Shown here in pieces: positions 7,867 through 18,000 of a stretch of 64,000 nt of DNA. The stretch is taken from assembly GCF_029873215.1 (NCBI RefSeq), contig NZ_CP123620.1, positions 3,348,001-3,412,000 on the forward strand, given 5' to 3'. Source of the stretch: Nocardioides sp. BP30 (lineage in GTDB: Bacteria; Actinomycetota; Actinomycetes; Propionibacteriales; Nocardioidaceae). Every line of letters begins with the position of its first letter. Within the stretch, counting starts at the first letter, position 1. Under the pieces are notes generated by a model. That model worked only from the letters and a program-made list of their open reading frames with translations. It ran no database searches and was not told where the DNA came from. Made by a program: the position numbers and the translations under genes.

Positions 7867-8508
7867 ATGGCCCGCCTTGATCCCGCCGAGCGCGTCCGCG
7901 ACGCGGACCGCACCCGCGCCGAGCTGCTCGAGGTCGCCACCGAGGTCTTCGCCGAGCGCGGCTACAGCGGTGCCAGGGTCGACGAGATCGCCGAGCGGAC
8001 CCGCACCACCAAGCGGATGATCTACTACTACTTCGGCGGCAAGGAGGGGCTCTACCTCGCCGTCCTGGAGTCGGCCTATCGCACGATCCGCGCCGCCGAG
8101 CAGAGCATCAACGCGGGCGATCTGGCACCCACCGAGGCCATCCGCCGCATCGCCGAGCTGACCTTCGACCACCATCACGCCCACCCGGCATTCATCCGGC
8201 TGGTCTCGACCGAGAACATCCACCAGGCCGAGCACCTGCGCAAGGTCGACTCCCTGCGCGACCTGAGCGCACCTGCCGCCAGCCTGCTCGACCAGGTGCT
8301 GGAGCGCGGTCGCGTGGCAGGCGAGTTCCGCAACGACGTCGACGCCATCGACGTGCACATGCTGATCAGCTCCTACTGCGTCTTCCAGGTCGCCAACGCC
8401 GCCACCTTCGGCTTCCTGTTCGGGCGCGACATGCTCGCCCCCGACGTACGCGCGCGGCACCGCCGCATCCTCGGCGACGTCGTCGTCGGCTGGCTCACCC
8501 GGTCCTGA
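7867..8508 (+). CDS. TetR-family regulator of the quinate/shikimate genes
   Basis: 213 aa. The HTH spans about residues 16-62: RTRAELLEVATEVFAERGYSGARVDEIAERTRTTKRMIYYYFGGKEGLY, a textbook TetR motif. The C-terminal domain contains DHHHAHPAFIRLVSTENIHQA and HMLISSYCVFQVANAATF, as in TetR proteins linked to aromatic-acid catabolism. It lies between qsuB (divergent) and the dehydrogenase-transporter pair. The shared operator in both promoter regions argues that it controls all of them and itself, probably derepressed by quinate, shikimate or a product. In Corynebacterium the equivalent cluster is controlled by a LysR-type activator, so the regulator type differs here. Confidence 0.85.
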   Translation: MARLDPAERVRDADRTRAELLEVATEVFAERGYSGARVDEIAERTRTTKRMIYYYFGGKEGLYLAVLESAYRTIRAAEQSINAGDLAPTEAIRRIAELTFDHHHAHPAFIRLVSTENIHQAEHLRKVDSLRDLSAPAASLLDQVLERGRVAGEFRNDVDAIDVHMLISSYCVFQVANAATFGFLFGRDMLAPDVRARHRRILGDVVVGWLTRS

Positions 8509-8572
8509 GGCCGGCTCCGCAAAATACTCCCCCTGCGGCTTGACGTGAGGGCCGTCACATGCTGTCGTAGAT

Positions 8573-8594
8573 ATGAACGTACCGGATAGTTCAT
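8573..8594. promoter_or_regulatory. Operator before shikimate dehydrogenase gene
   Basis: Inverted repeat ATGAAC-N10-GTTCAT. Within it, GTACCGGATAGTTCAT (8579-8594) matches the operator at 7803-7818 read on the other strand. It ends directly at the AAGGAG ribosome site (8595-8600), so a bound repressor would block transcription or initiation of this operon. Confidence 0.6.
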
Positions 8595-8607
8595 AAGGAG
8601 CCGCAGC

Positions 8608-9483
8608 ATGACCCGCCCGTTTCTCGTCGGACTGATCGGCAACGGCGTGACGCCGTCGCTGACACCCCTGTTGCACATGCGGGAGGCGGCGGCCCACGGA
8701 CTCGCCTACGTCTACCGGACGATCGACCTGTCCGCCCTGGGGCTGCCCGCGGCGGCCGTGGGCGACCTGGTCGGCAGCGCCCGCACCCTCGGGTACGACG
8801 CCCTGAACATCACCCACCCGTGCAAGCAGCTCGTGCTCCCCCACCTCGACCGGGTCGACCCGACCGCACAGCGGCTCGGTGCGGTCAACACGGTCGTCTT
8901 CGAGGATGGTGCGGCAGTCGGTTACAACACCGACACCACCGGGTTCGCGACAGCGGTCCGCACGGGGCTTCCGGGTGTGCCGACCCGCGAGGTCGTGCAG
9001 CTCGGTGCCGGCGGCGCCGGTGCCGCCGTCGCGGACGCGCTGCTCACGCTCGGTGTCGACCGGCTGACGGTGGTGGACCTGGACCCGGTCCGGGCCGAGC
9101 GGCTCGTCTCCGAGCTCGCCGCCCGCTTCCCCGAGTCCCGGGTCGTCGCGGCCGACGCGGACAAGCTGGCGGCCCTGCTCCCCGAGGCCGACGGCCTTGT
9201 GCACTGCACGCCGGTCGGGATGGCGGAGCACCCCGGTCTGCCGCTGGACCCGACGCTGCTCCACTCCGACCTGTGGGTGGCCGACATCGTGTACCGGCCG
9301 ATCGAGACCGCGCTGCTGCGAGCAGCGCGGGCCGTCGGATGCCGCACCCTCCACGGCGGTCACATGGCGACCTACCAGGCGGTCGACGCCTTCCGGTTGA
9401 TCACCGGCGTCGACCCCGATGCCCCGCGCATGCTCGCCCACCTCAGCGAGCTCGCCGCCTCCGAGCAGCGAACCGAACACTGA
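8608..9483 (+). CDS. qsuD: Quinate/shikimate dehydrogenase (AroE family, QsuD-like)
   Basis: 291 aa. The opening GLIGNGVTPSLTPLLHMREAAAHGLAYVYRTIDL is characteristic of the catabolic QsuD/YdiB-type branch rather than biosynthetic AroE. The catalytic-Lys region reads NITHPCKQLVLPHLD, and GAVNTVVF and GYNTDTTGF are the substrate-binding strands. The Rossmann part is LGAGGAGAAVADALLTLG, with VVDLDP after it; the acidic end of that strand favours NAD over NADP. It would oxidise quinate or shikimate to the 3-dehydro compound that QsuB uses. An excellent AAGGAG ribosome site precedes the ATG. Confidence 0.9.
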   Translation: MTRPFLVGLIGNGVTPSLTPLLHMREAAAHGLAYVYRTIDLSALGLPAAAVGDLVGSARTLGYDALNITHPCKQLVLPHLDRVDPTAQRLGAVNTVVFEDGAAVGYNTDTTGFATAVRTGLPGVPTREVVQLGAGGAGAAVADALLTLGVDRLTVVDLDPVRAERLVSELAARFPESRVVAADADKLAALLPEADGLVHCTPVGMAEHPGLPLDPTLLHSDLWVADIVYRPIETALLRAARAVGCRTLHGGHMATYQAVDAFRLITGVDPDAPRMLAHLSELAASEQRTEH

Positions 9484-9565
9484 CCCGCACTCGATCGACC
9501 ACCAGCGGCCCAGCCGCTCGACCGCCAGGCCCAGCCTGCGGCACGATTCTCCTCAGGAGGACCCG

Positions 9566-10963
9566 ATGACGGGATCCAGCAGCACCGCAACCAGCGCCCC
9601 CACCCGCACGCCTGTGCGTGCCGCCGTCGCCAGCTTCATGGGCAGCGCGGTGGAGTACTACGACTTCTTCGTCTTCGGCTCGGCGGCGGCACTGATCTTC
9701 CCGCATGTCTTCTTCCCCGACGGCGGCTCCTCGTCGCTGGTGATGTCGTTCGCGACCTTCGCCGTCGCCTACGTCGCACGCCCCGTCGGCGCCGTGTTCG
9801 TCGGCCACTTCGGTGACCGGATCGGCCGCCAGCGGGTGCTGCTGGCGACGCTGGTGATGATGGGCGGCTCGACGTTCCTGATCGGGTGCCTGCCCACCTT
9901 CGGAGCGATCGGGTGGGCGGCACCCGTGCTGCTGGTGCTGTGTCGGGTGTTGCAGGGGCTCTCGGCTGCCGGCGAGCAGTCGGGCGCCAGCTCGCTGACG
10001 CTCGAGCACGCACCCGAACACCAGCGCGCCGCCTTCACCTCGTGGACGCTCACCGGCACCCAGGGCGGACAGATCCTCGCCGCCCTCATCTTCATCCCCG
10101 TGGTCAACATGCCCGACCACATCAAGGACAGCTACGGCTGGAGGATCCCGTTCTGGTGCAGCGCTCTGGTCGTGGTGGTGGCCTACTTCATCCGCCGCGG
10201 GCTGCACGAGACGCCGGAGTTCGAGCAGGCCCGGTCGAAGGGCGAGATCGCCCGTCTGCCCGTCGCCGTCCTCCTGCGCGACCACTGGGCCGACGTCCTG
10301 CGCGTGATCCTGTGCGCCACCATCGCCGCCGTCTCCACGGTGTTCGGCAACCTCGCCATCGCGTACGGCAAGGAGGTCGGCCTGCGCGAGTCGATCACGC
10401 TGTGGCTGGTGGTCGTGGCCAACGCCTTCGCCCTGCTGACCCAGCCCCTCTTCGGCCGACTCGCCGACCGGATCGGCCGCAAGCCGGTCTTCGTCTACGG
10501 CGCCCTGTCCAGCGCGGTCTTCATGCCCTTCTACCTGCTCTCGATGGGCCAGAGCAACGAGCTGGTGATCTTCGCTCTCGCGGTGGTGACGTTCTCCTGC
10601 GGCTACGCCGCCGCGAACGCCGTGTGGCCCTCCTTCTACGGCGAGATGTTCAGCACCCGCGTGCGCTTCTCCGGGATGGCGATCGGCACCCAGATCGGCT
10701 TCCTGATGGCCGGCTTCGCCCCCACCATCGTGACGGCGCTCGGCGGGGTGCAGAAGGGCGGCTGGTACGTGACCGCCGGCTTCACCGCCGTCATCGCCGT
10801 GGTCGCCTCGCTGTCGGCCCTCACCGCCCGGGAGACGAAGGACGTCCCCACCGCTGCGCTCGGCCGCAAGGAAGTTCATGCCGAGCCTCGGTCGGGACAG
10901 CCCGAGGTGCGAAAGCAGCTCCGCGCGCCGAGCGCGCTGGCACCTCGGCGCTCCGCCCGCTGA
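9566..10963 (+). CDS. MHS-family MFS transporter (shikimate/quinate uptake)
   Basis: 465-aa inner-membrane metabolite:H+ symporter of 12 helices. The MHS signature ASFMGSAVEYYDFFVFGSAAALIFPHVFFP opens the protein. The first MFS loop is GAVFVGHFGDRIGRQRVLL, the second half repeats GRLADRIGRKPVF, and RVLQGLSAAGEQSGA is typical of ShiA-like carriers. The context (83 bp after the dehydrogenase, same strand, strong CAGGAGG site) points to quinate, shikimate or protocatechuate as cargo, as for QsuA. The Pro/Arg-rich C-terminal tail is cytoplasmic. Confidence 0.88.
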   Translation: MTGSSSTATSAPTRTPVRAAVASFMGSAVEYYDFFVFGSAAALIFPHVFFPDGGSSSLVMSFATFAVAYVARPVGAVFVGHFGDRIGRQRVLLATLVMMGGSTFLIGCLPTFGAIGWAAPVLLVLCRVLQGLSAAGEQSGASSLTLEHAPEHQRAAFTSWTLTGTQGGQILAALIFIPVVNMPDHIKDSYGWRIPFWCSALVVVVAYFIRRGLHETPEFEQARSKGEIARLPVAVLLRDHWADVLRVILCATIAAVSTVFGNLAIAYGKEVGLRESITLWLVVVANAFALLTQPLFGRLADRIGRKPVFVYGALSSAVFMPFYLLSMGQSNELVIFALAVVTFSCGYAAANAVWPSFYGEMFSTRVRFSGMAIGTQIGFLMAGFAPTIVTALGGVQKGGWYVTAGFTAVIAVVASLSALTARETKDVPTAALGRKEVHAEPRSGQPEVRKQLRAPSALAPRRSAR

Positions 10964-11018
10964 CACGGCGAGCACCGCGAGGCGGTCGAGGGCGGTACGG
11001 CGGCGCTGTCACGAACAG

Positions 11019-11047
11019 GTGGCCCCGGCAGAACGCCGGGGCCACCC
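11019..11047. terminator. Bidirectional hairpin terminator
   Basis: Perfect 12-bp stem GGTGGCCCCGGC / GCCGGGGCCACC with a 5-nt loop, between two convergent genes (transporter and secreted hydrolase). There is no long T-tract, as is common in high-GC actinobacteria. Confidence 0.75.
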
Positions 11048-11088
11048 TAGGTCCGTGGTGCGCGAGGGCACCACAACTCATCTGTCGG

Positions 11089-14000
11089 TCAGGAGCGGAC
11101 CTTCACCGTCGTGTGGACGGTCGGGCTGGTGGCGTAGTCCGCGTCACCGAGGTAGGTGACGGCGAGCTTCGCCTTGCCCGCCTTCTTCATCTTCATGGTG
11201 ATCGACACCGTGCCCGAGGCGGTGACGTTGCCGGTGAAGGTCTGGTGCTTCTTGCCGATCTTCACCGTCACCACGACCTTCCCGGTGGGCGCGAGCCCAC
11301 CGGTGTGGCCGCCGACGAGGGCCTCGAGGACCACCTTGCGGTGGCCCTTCGCCTTCGCCTTGGTCACCGCGACCGTCGAGGCGGCCTTGGCGACCGTCAC
11401 CCGAGCGGTCCCGGTGCTCGGGGCCAGCGTGTCGGACCCGGCGAACGCGGCGGTCACCGTGTCCGCTCCCACCGGCAGGCCGGCTGCCAGCGTGAACGCC
11501 GCCGAGCCGGTGGCGCCGAGCTTCACGCTCGTCCTGGTCGTGCCGGAGGACACCTGGACGGTGCCACCCGTCGCGCCGGCCACCTTCACCGTGCCGGTGA
11601 CAGGCCGGCCGTAGGCGTAGGTGCTCGACGAGGTGCTGACGGTGACCTTGTCACTCGTGGCGCGCAGGTCCAGGACCGACTGCTCGGTGCGACCGGAGCC
11701 GGCGCCGAGCGCGGTCAGGACGACCTTGCCGGCGGCGGTGTCCGCCGGGATGGTGACGACGGTGGCGACGTCGCCGTCCGGGCCCGCCACAGCGCTGCCC
11801 AGCGCGGTGTTGCCCAGCGAGAACGCGACGCTCTCACCGTTCCGGAAGCCGCTGCCCGTGACAGTCACCTTGCTGCCGATGGCCACCTTGGAGTCGAGCA
11901 CGAGCGCACCCGGCACGGCCTTCTCGGCGAGTTCCTTGCAGACGTCACCCTGCACGCCTACCGCCGGGGCCATGGTCGTGTCGGGATTCTTCGGATCCGC
12001 GACGTAGTCGTCCTCGCGGACCGTGACGGTGCCGTAGTCCTGCGCACCGAGCACGGCGTTGGTCGAGTTCGACACGTCGACCTTGTACGCCGTGGACGGC
12101 GCCGTACCCGCCGTCTTGTCACCCGTTGTCGGCACCGTGACCGCCTGGCAGGTCTGGCCCGGCTGGAAGGTGACCTTCTGCATGGCCAGACCCACCTTGC
12201 CGGTCGCCGAGCCGATCATCGAGAGGTACGTCGTGACCGGCTTGGTCGCCGCCTTGTCGAGGTAGACCGCGACGTCGGCCGTGCCAGGGCCGGAGCCCTC
12301 CTCGATGTTGGTCGAGTTCACGTTGACCGTCGGCCAGCTCTCCACGACGGGGGTGCCGACGCCCTTCGAGTCGAAGGTCAGGTCGGAGAGGTAGACCCCT
12401 CCGGCCGGGGTCGCGTCGAGACCCTGGGCGGCGGTGAGCTTGACCTGGGCGATGTTGCTCAGGTTGAGACCCGCAGCGGCCAGGTCGGCCGTCGGCACGT
12501 GCACCTGCTGCAGGACGAGCTTGTGCAGGTTGCCCGGCTTGTTCCCGGTGGTGGTGTCACTGCCCGGCATCCGCTTGACCGCCCAGATGTTGAGCGAGGA
12601 GACCGGCTTGCTCCAGGTGTGACCGGCCGCATCGCTGACCGCGAGCGTCATGTCGGTGCCGGTCGGCACACTCTGGTCGGGCGACATGGTCAGCGTCATC
12701 TCCTGGTAGGAGGAGACGTTGCGCTTGGCCGCGGGGACCGTGACCGTCAGTGCCCCTGTGCCGTCGGTCCAGCTCAGGTCCGTCATCGGGTTGAGCGGCA
12801 CGTTCGGCGCGAAGCTGGCAGGCGTCCAGTACGGCTGCTGCTGGCTGGTCAGCGGCGCGGCACTGAGCGTGTCGTTGGCCGCCGTGGTGCAGGACGGCAG
12901 CGGCTCCGGGACGGTGCGGCCGTACCGGCTGGCGCAGACCACAGCGGTCGCCGTACCCGAGGTCCCGACGAGCGGGCTGGTGGCGGCGAAGTCCGTGATG
13001 TCGTCACGCATCGAGGCGGGCTGCTGGGCCACCGTGCGCACGTCGGCGAACGAGGCGACCGACGCCGGCTCGGTTCCGGAGCCGTCGAACATGCCCTGGA
13101 ACTGGCTCTGGCCGCCGAGCGTCAGCTGGAACCAGCCGGCGACGTACGCCGAACCGGCTTCGAACTGCTGGCTCGGCGAGAGCCGCGTGGTGGTCGGCGA
13201 CTGCGAGCCGCAGACCGCGTCCTGCGAGGAGCTCCAGTCGTCGGAGGCGCCCGGGTAGTTCGGCGTCCACGAGGTGTTGTAGAAGTCGTGGTCGGTGCCC
13301 ATCACCCAGACGTCCGAGCGCAGCACGTTGTCGTCGAAGTTGTGCCGGGAGTCGGCGTAGAAGTGCTGACCCTGCTGGTCGGAGACGTCACCGTCGCAGT
13401 ACGGCAGCAGGGTGGCGGTGTCGACGTCGGGCAGCGTGTCGCGCGTGAAGTCGATCGGTGCGAGCGCGAAGACCGACTTGATGTTCCACGGGTGCGCCAG
13501 ACCCTCGTTGAGGGTGGCTGCGGTGACAGCACCCTCGCCACCACGGGAGTGGCCCATCACGCCGATGTCGCTGAAGTCCATCGTTCCGACGAGATCCTTG
13601 GCGGTCAGGGTCTGGGCGATCGCGCCCTGCGAGGCGTTCTTGCCGCCGGACGCGACCGAGGCACCGTTGACGAGCGCTTGATCGAGGGTGTTGTCGGTGT
13701 TGGTCGCGGCGTCGTGGTAGGTGAAGCTCTCGCCCGCGTTCGCCTTCTTCAGCATGGTCAGCGTGTCCAGCACGGCCTGGCCGCGGGATGCCGCACCGTC
13801 ATCGGGCGAGAGCTGGTTGTCGTTGGCGTTGATCGCGTTGACCGAGATCGACACCACGGTGTAGCCATCAGCGGCGAGAGCGTCGCCCGCACCGTCGTAG
13901 CCGGCGTAGCTCAGGATCGAATAGTTCGGGCTCCCGTCACTGGCGACGGTGCACGGCCACTGGCTCACGCCCTTCAGGGACACCGAGTTGTAGCAGGCGC

Positions 14001-14631
14001 TGTGCCGGCCGTGCATGAAGATCACGACCGGGTGCGGGCCCGGCGTACTGGGCAGGTAGATCCGGCCCTGGAGCTCGCCGCGGATGCCGCCGATGTCGGT
14101 CAGCGGAAGAGACTGCGCGCCGAAGTCGTAGTCGGAGACGGAGTAGGCGTCGGTGCCGATGGTCAGCGGGTCGTCGTTGGCGGCGCTGCCGACGACGTCC
14201 GCGCGCACGCTCTTGGAGAGCTTGGACGCCTTGGGGAGGGCTGCAGCGCTGGTGGGGCCGGTCGTGGTGTCCTGTCCGCCGGTGGACCACTGCCAGCTGA
14301 CGTCCTTCGCGCTGGCGACCTCGGTCGAGGAGGTGCTCACGGTGAGCGTCTTGCCGTCGGCGGACTCGGTCGCGGCGCCGAGGTCGACGCCGTCGGCGAC
14401 CAGGTCGGGCGCAGCGTCGCGGACCGGCAGCGGCGCGGACAGGTGAAGGGTGACCGCGTAGCCACCGGCGACGCGGGTGACGTCCCAGGTGGATCCGGAG
14501 GCGACGACACCGTCGGGTGACGCGGCCTGGCTCGGCGAGGCCGGCAGGGCTGCTAGACCGGCAGCTGCGGTGGCGACCAAACAGGTAGCAAGGGCGCGAA
14601 ATCTTCTCCCAAGCCGTGGGGTGTTGGGCAT
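11089..14631 (-). CDS. Large secreted alpha/beta hydrolase with Ig-like C-terminus
   Basis: 1180 aa. The N-terminus is a Sec signal peptide (RRFRALATCLVATAAAGLAALPASPSQA, cleavage near residue 38). A PPGPHPV-type strand and HGRHSACYN precede the nucleophile elbow GHSRGG (Ser362), with DxxxLxP-type loops after it, so residues about 180-560 look like an alpha/beta-hydrolase. The middle has beta-sandwich sequence, and the last 200 residues are two Ig-like/bacterial adhesion-type repeats (VTVSTSSSTYAYGRPVTGTVKV, then KVVVTVKIGKKHQTFTGNV). The substrate is unknown; an esterase acting on plant polymer or polyester is possible. The ATG at 14631 has GAGG upstream; the longer frame would bury the signal peptide. 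It is divergent from the GH106 gene. Confidence 0.8.
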   Translation of the reverse strand: MPNTPRLGRRFRALATCLVATAAAGLAALPASPSQAASPDGVVASGSTWDVTRVAGGYAVTLHLSAPLPVRDAAPDLVADGVDLGAATESADGKTLTVSTSSTEVASAKDVSWQWSTGGQDTTTGPTSAAALPKASKLSKSVRADVVGSAANDDPLTIGTDAYSVSDYDFGAQSLPLTDIGGIRGELQGRIYLPSTPGPHPVVIFMHGRHSACYNSVSLKGVSQWPCTVASDGSPNYSILSYAGYDGAGDALAADGYTVVSISVNAINANDNQLSPDDGAASRGQAVLDTLTMLKKANAGESFTYHDAATNTDNTLDQALVNGASVASGGKNASQGAIAQTLTAKDLVGTMDFSDIGVMGHSRGGEGAVTAATLNEGLAHPWNIKSVFALAPIDFTRDTLPDVDTATLLPYCDGDVSDQQGQHFYADSRHNFDDNVLRSDVWVMGTDHDFYNTSWTPNYPGASDDWSSSQDAVCGSQSPTTTRLSPSQQFEAGSAYVAGWFQLTLGGQSQFQGMFDGSGTEPASVASFADVRTVAQQPASMRDDITDFAATSPLVGTSGTATAVVCASRYGRTVPEPLPSCTTAANDTLSAAPLTSQQQPYWTPASFAPNVPLNPMTDLSWTDGTGALTVTVPAAKRNVSSYQEMTLTMSPDQSVPTGTDMTLAVSDAAGHTWSKPVSSLNIWAVKRMPGSDTTTGNKPGNLHKLVLQQVHVPTADLAAAGLNLSNIAQVKLTAAQGLDATPAGGVYLSDLTFDSKGVGTPVVESWPTVNVNSTNIEEGSGPGTADVAVYLDKAATKPVTTYLSMIGSATGKVGLAMQKVTFQPGQTCQAVTVPTTGDKTAGTAPSTAYKVDVSNSTNAVLGAQDYGTVTVREDDYVADPKNPDTTMAPAVGVQGDVCKELAEKAVPGALVLDSKVAIGSKVTVTGSGFRNGESVAFSLGNTALGSAVAGPDGDVATVVTIPADTAAGKVVLTALGAGSGRTEQSVLDLRATSDKVTVSTSSSTYAYGRPVTGTVKVAGATGGTVQVSSGTTRTSVKLGATGSAAFTLAAGLPVGADTVTAAFAGSDTLAPSTGTARVTVAKAASTVAVTKAKAKGHRKVVLEALVGGHTGGLAPTGKVVVTVKIGKKHQTFTGNVTASGTVSITMKMKKAGKAKLAVTYLGDADYATSPTVHTTVKVRS

Positions 14632-14655
14632 CTGAACCTCGTGTTCACGTGTGAA

Positions 14656-14683
14656 GGCTCTCGACCGCTGACGGTCGAGAGCC
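14656..14683 (-). promoter_or_regulatory. Leader hairpin upstream of the secreted hydrolase
   Basis: Perfect 12-bp inverted repeat GGCTCTCGACCG / CGGTCGAGAGCC with a 4-nt loop, 24 bp upstream of the start codon at 14631. It would be in the 5' untranslated leader as an RNA stem-loop, or a protein-binding palindrome. There is no T-tract, so an attenuator is only one option. Confidence 0.5.
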
Positions 14684-14921
14684 CGGGCAACGCCATGCTG
14701 CGAGATCGCCGATTCGCTGAATAGAGGGGAAATGGAACGATCATCAGACCTTAACGCCGAAGAAATGACTGGCCGGCCGGCGACCTCGGCCGAGCATTGG
14801 TGGAAGCGGACCTTGTTGCGCGCAGATCTGCGTGGCGGACCTCCTGATCCGTCTCCCGAGGGGCCTGCCGCGTGCCCGGCTCCGAGCACTCCCAGCGCAT
14901 GAACCAGCGAGCGGCGCGCTT

Positions 14922-14938
14922 AGCAACTGACCGTTGCT
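14922..14938. promoter_or_regulatory. Inverted repeat in the secreted-protein intergenic region
   Basis: AGCAAC-TGACC-GTTGCT, flanked more distantly by GCGC/GCGC. It is a dyad of the size bound by TetR proteins. It lies in the 378-bp gap (14632-15009) between the two divergent secreted-protein genes; the rest of that gap shows no gene. Confidence 0.35.
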
Positions 14939-14982
14939 TAAAGCGCGGGCTCGGGTCTAGTGTGGCGCCCGTCACCATTCTG

Positions 14983-14996
14983 TTGAAACCTTTCAA
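14983..14996. promoter_or_regulatory. LacI-type operator before the GH106 gene
   Basis: Perfect palindrome TTGAAA-CC-TTTCAA, 13 bp before the start codon. Operators of LacI-family sugar repressors have this form (usually with central CG), and sugar-hydrolase genes are typical targets. No LacI gene is in the window, so the regulator would act from elsewhere. Confidence 0.55.
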
Positions 14997-15009
14997 TTAA
15001 GGGCGCTCC

Positions 15010-18000
15010 ATGAATCCTCTCTCCTTCACGCGCCACTCCTGGGCGCGGATCTCACTGGGGGCCGCGATGGCTGGGGTCCTCGCTGTGTCGCTGTCCCCCG
15101 GAGCCGGCTCGGCGCACGCCGCGAGCCCAGCGCACGCCGCTCCCGTCAGCGTCAAGGCAGCCGTGTCATCCACGTCGGCCGAGAGCCTGACCCGTGCGTC
15201 GTTTGCCCATCCCCCTGCCTCGGTGCGGCCGATGTATCGCTGGTGGATGCCGCTCGCCTACACCGACGATGACGAGCTGCGCCGGGAGCTGCGCGATATC
15301 GCGGCCGGCGGCGCCGGCGGAGTCGAGGTCGACCCGATGATCGTGCCGGGCGCGGGACATCAGAGCAACGCGTTCCTCGCCCAGTACGGCTGGGGCACAC
15401 CGAACTGGGAGCACAAGATCGAAATGATCACCGACGAGGCCGCGAAGTTGGGCCTCGAGGTGGACCAGAACCTGGGGCCGGCGTACCCCCCGACGGTGCC
15501 GACGTTGAACAGCTTCAACCAGCCGCAGGTCGAGCAGCAGCTCATCTATGGCAGGGAGTTCGACGCGCCTGGTACCAGCCGGACAGGCTCGCTGCCCACC
15601 CCGGTGACGGCCCCGCCGTCGGTGACCACCACGCTGTGCGCGCCGTCCGCGGCAGGCGACAGCGTCTTGCACGTCACGAGCCTGGGCGGCCTCGCCGCCG
15701 GGGACACCGTCACCGTTGGCACCGGCGCCGATGTCGAGAAGGTCGTGGTGACGGGGCTGGGCGACCGGACCGTCACCTGCGGTGACCTGTCGGTCTCGCC
15801 CCTCGCCAACGCCCATGCGACGTCCGAGACGGCAGTGGACGTCGCGCGGACGACCCGCATCAAGACGTTGGTCGCGCAGTGCGCGAGTGCCTGTTCGACC
15901 AGCACCATCGGCTCGGTCGCGCTCGACCCGGCATCCGTGGTGGACGTGACGGGGCAGGTCTTTGGGGGCAGGCTCGACTACGCCTTCCCCGCCGGGAACG
16001 GCAACCCATGGGTGGTCATCGACTTCCTCCAGACCGCGTCCGGCCTGATCGCACAAAGCGGCGGCTACACCGAGACGCAGCCGAACTACGTCGTCGACCA
16101 CTGGAACCGCGACGGCGTCGCGGTCCAGACCAACTTCTGGGACGACAAGATCCTGACCGACCCCGTCCAGGCCAACCTCGACAAGATCGGCCGCGGCGCG
16201 ATCTTCGAGGACTCCCTCGAGCTCGGCACCGCGGAGAAGTGGACCTGGAACTTCCTGCAGTCCTTCCAGAGCCTGCGTGGTTACGACCCGACTCTCCTGC
16301 TCCCGGCGCTCGCCGGAGCCGGCATCCAAGGCACCGGCACCCCCGCCTTCGACCTTGCCGGTGTCGGCGCCCAGGTTCGAGAGGACTACCGCCAGACGCT
16401 CAGCGACCTCTACACAACCACGTACGTGGCGCCGATGCAGCGCTGGGCGCAGAGCCACGGCCTGCAGTTCCGCGTCCAGTCCTACGGCGTCCCGATCGCC
16501 TCGGGTGACGCAGCCGCGGCGGCCGGCGTTGCGGAGGGCGAGTCGCTGAACTTCAACGGCGACTCGGCGCACCGCTTGGCCGAGGACGACTACAAGGTGC
16601 TGGCAGGCGGCGCGCACGCGAGCAACCGCAACGTGATCTCCACGGAGTGCTGCGCGGCGTTCCTGGGCAACTTCCGCTCAAGCGTCGCCGGGCCGAACAT
16701 CAACGGCCAGTACGGCCAGGGCGGCGACGGCTCCGGCTCCGTCGGCGGCAAGTCCTCCCAGGGTCTGCTCGACAGCATCTACCAGGCCTACGCCGGAGGC
16801 GTGAACCAACTCGTGTGGCACGGATACGCCTACCGCGACGCACCCGCCGGCGTCGGCACCGCGGGTCGCGACGGCGGCACCTGGCCCGGCTACCACCCCT
16901 GGGACATCTACGGGGCGCTCAACGTCAACGACGAATTCGGACCGCGCCAGGCGAGCTGGCCTGACTACGCCTCCGTCAACGACGAGCTCGCCCGCACCCA
17001 AGAGGTCCTTCGCCAAGGTCACAGCACCTCCGACGTCGCGGTCTACTACGAGGACCTCGGCCTGTCCGGTAACAGCGTCGGCTCCCAGCAGTCGACCCAG
17101 CACATGCTGGGATCCGGCTCGGCCACGGCGAGTGCCGGCTACACCTACGAGTACCTCAGCCCCGCCCTTCTCGCGAAGGCCACCCCTGATGCGGACGGTG
17201 ACCTGTTCGCTGACACCTCCGACTACCACGCGCTGGTACTGAACAACCAGAGCACCATGTCGGTCGCGAACGCGCAGCGCCTGGTCACCCTGGCCGAGGA
17301 CGGCCTGCGGATCTTCGTCGTCGGCGCGACGCCCACCAGCACCACCGGCGCTGACCCGGATGCCGCCCAACTCGCCGACATCGTCACCACGCTGCTCGCG
17401 CAGCCGACGGTGACACGAGTCCCGACCGAGGCGGCTCTGCCCGCAGCCCTGAAGGACGCCGGCATCCACCCGGCGATCACGCCGGCCCAGCCGACCTCTG
17501 CCCTGGGGTTGGTCCGTCGCCAGGCCGCCGAGGTCAGCTACGACTACGTCTACAACCGCTCGGAGAGCACCGTCTCGACGGACCTGACCCTCACCGGCAG
17601 CGGAACGCCGTACCTCCTCGACACCTGGACCGGGAAGATCGACCCGATCGGCGCCTACACCAGCGACACCGCCGGGGTCAGGGTGCACGTACGGATCCCG
17701 GCACACGACAAGGTCGTCCTCGCCCTCGCCCCGGCCTCTGCCGGCCTGGGTGCGGCCCCCACGTTGCACGCCACGAGAAGCACTGCCGACGTGACGGCCG
17801 CCAGCGGTGCCACGGTGACGGTGAGGGCGGTGGCGAACGGCCGGTACACGACGGCCTTGAGCGACGGGTCGACGCGGACCACCGAGGTCACCGGCCTGCC
17901 CGCGGCTCGGCCGCTGAACAGCTGGACGCTGACGGCGCAGACCTGGACGCCGGGGGCGAACGAGTACACCACCGTGAAGACGACCCAGCCCACCGTCACC

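Noticed and set aside
5924..8020. A 698-codon open frame on the + strand, and a 602-codon minus frame at 7672-9480
   Set aside because: Antisense shadows of qsuB and of the tetR-dehydrogenase pair; neither shows a recognisable motif.
9886..14520. A 1544-codon open frame on the + strand
   Set aside because: It runs antisense to the secreted hydrolase and through the transporter in another frame; its Arg/Gly/Ala/Val composition is a high-GC shadow and it shows no domain.
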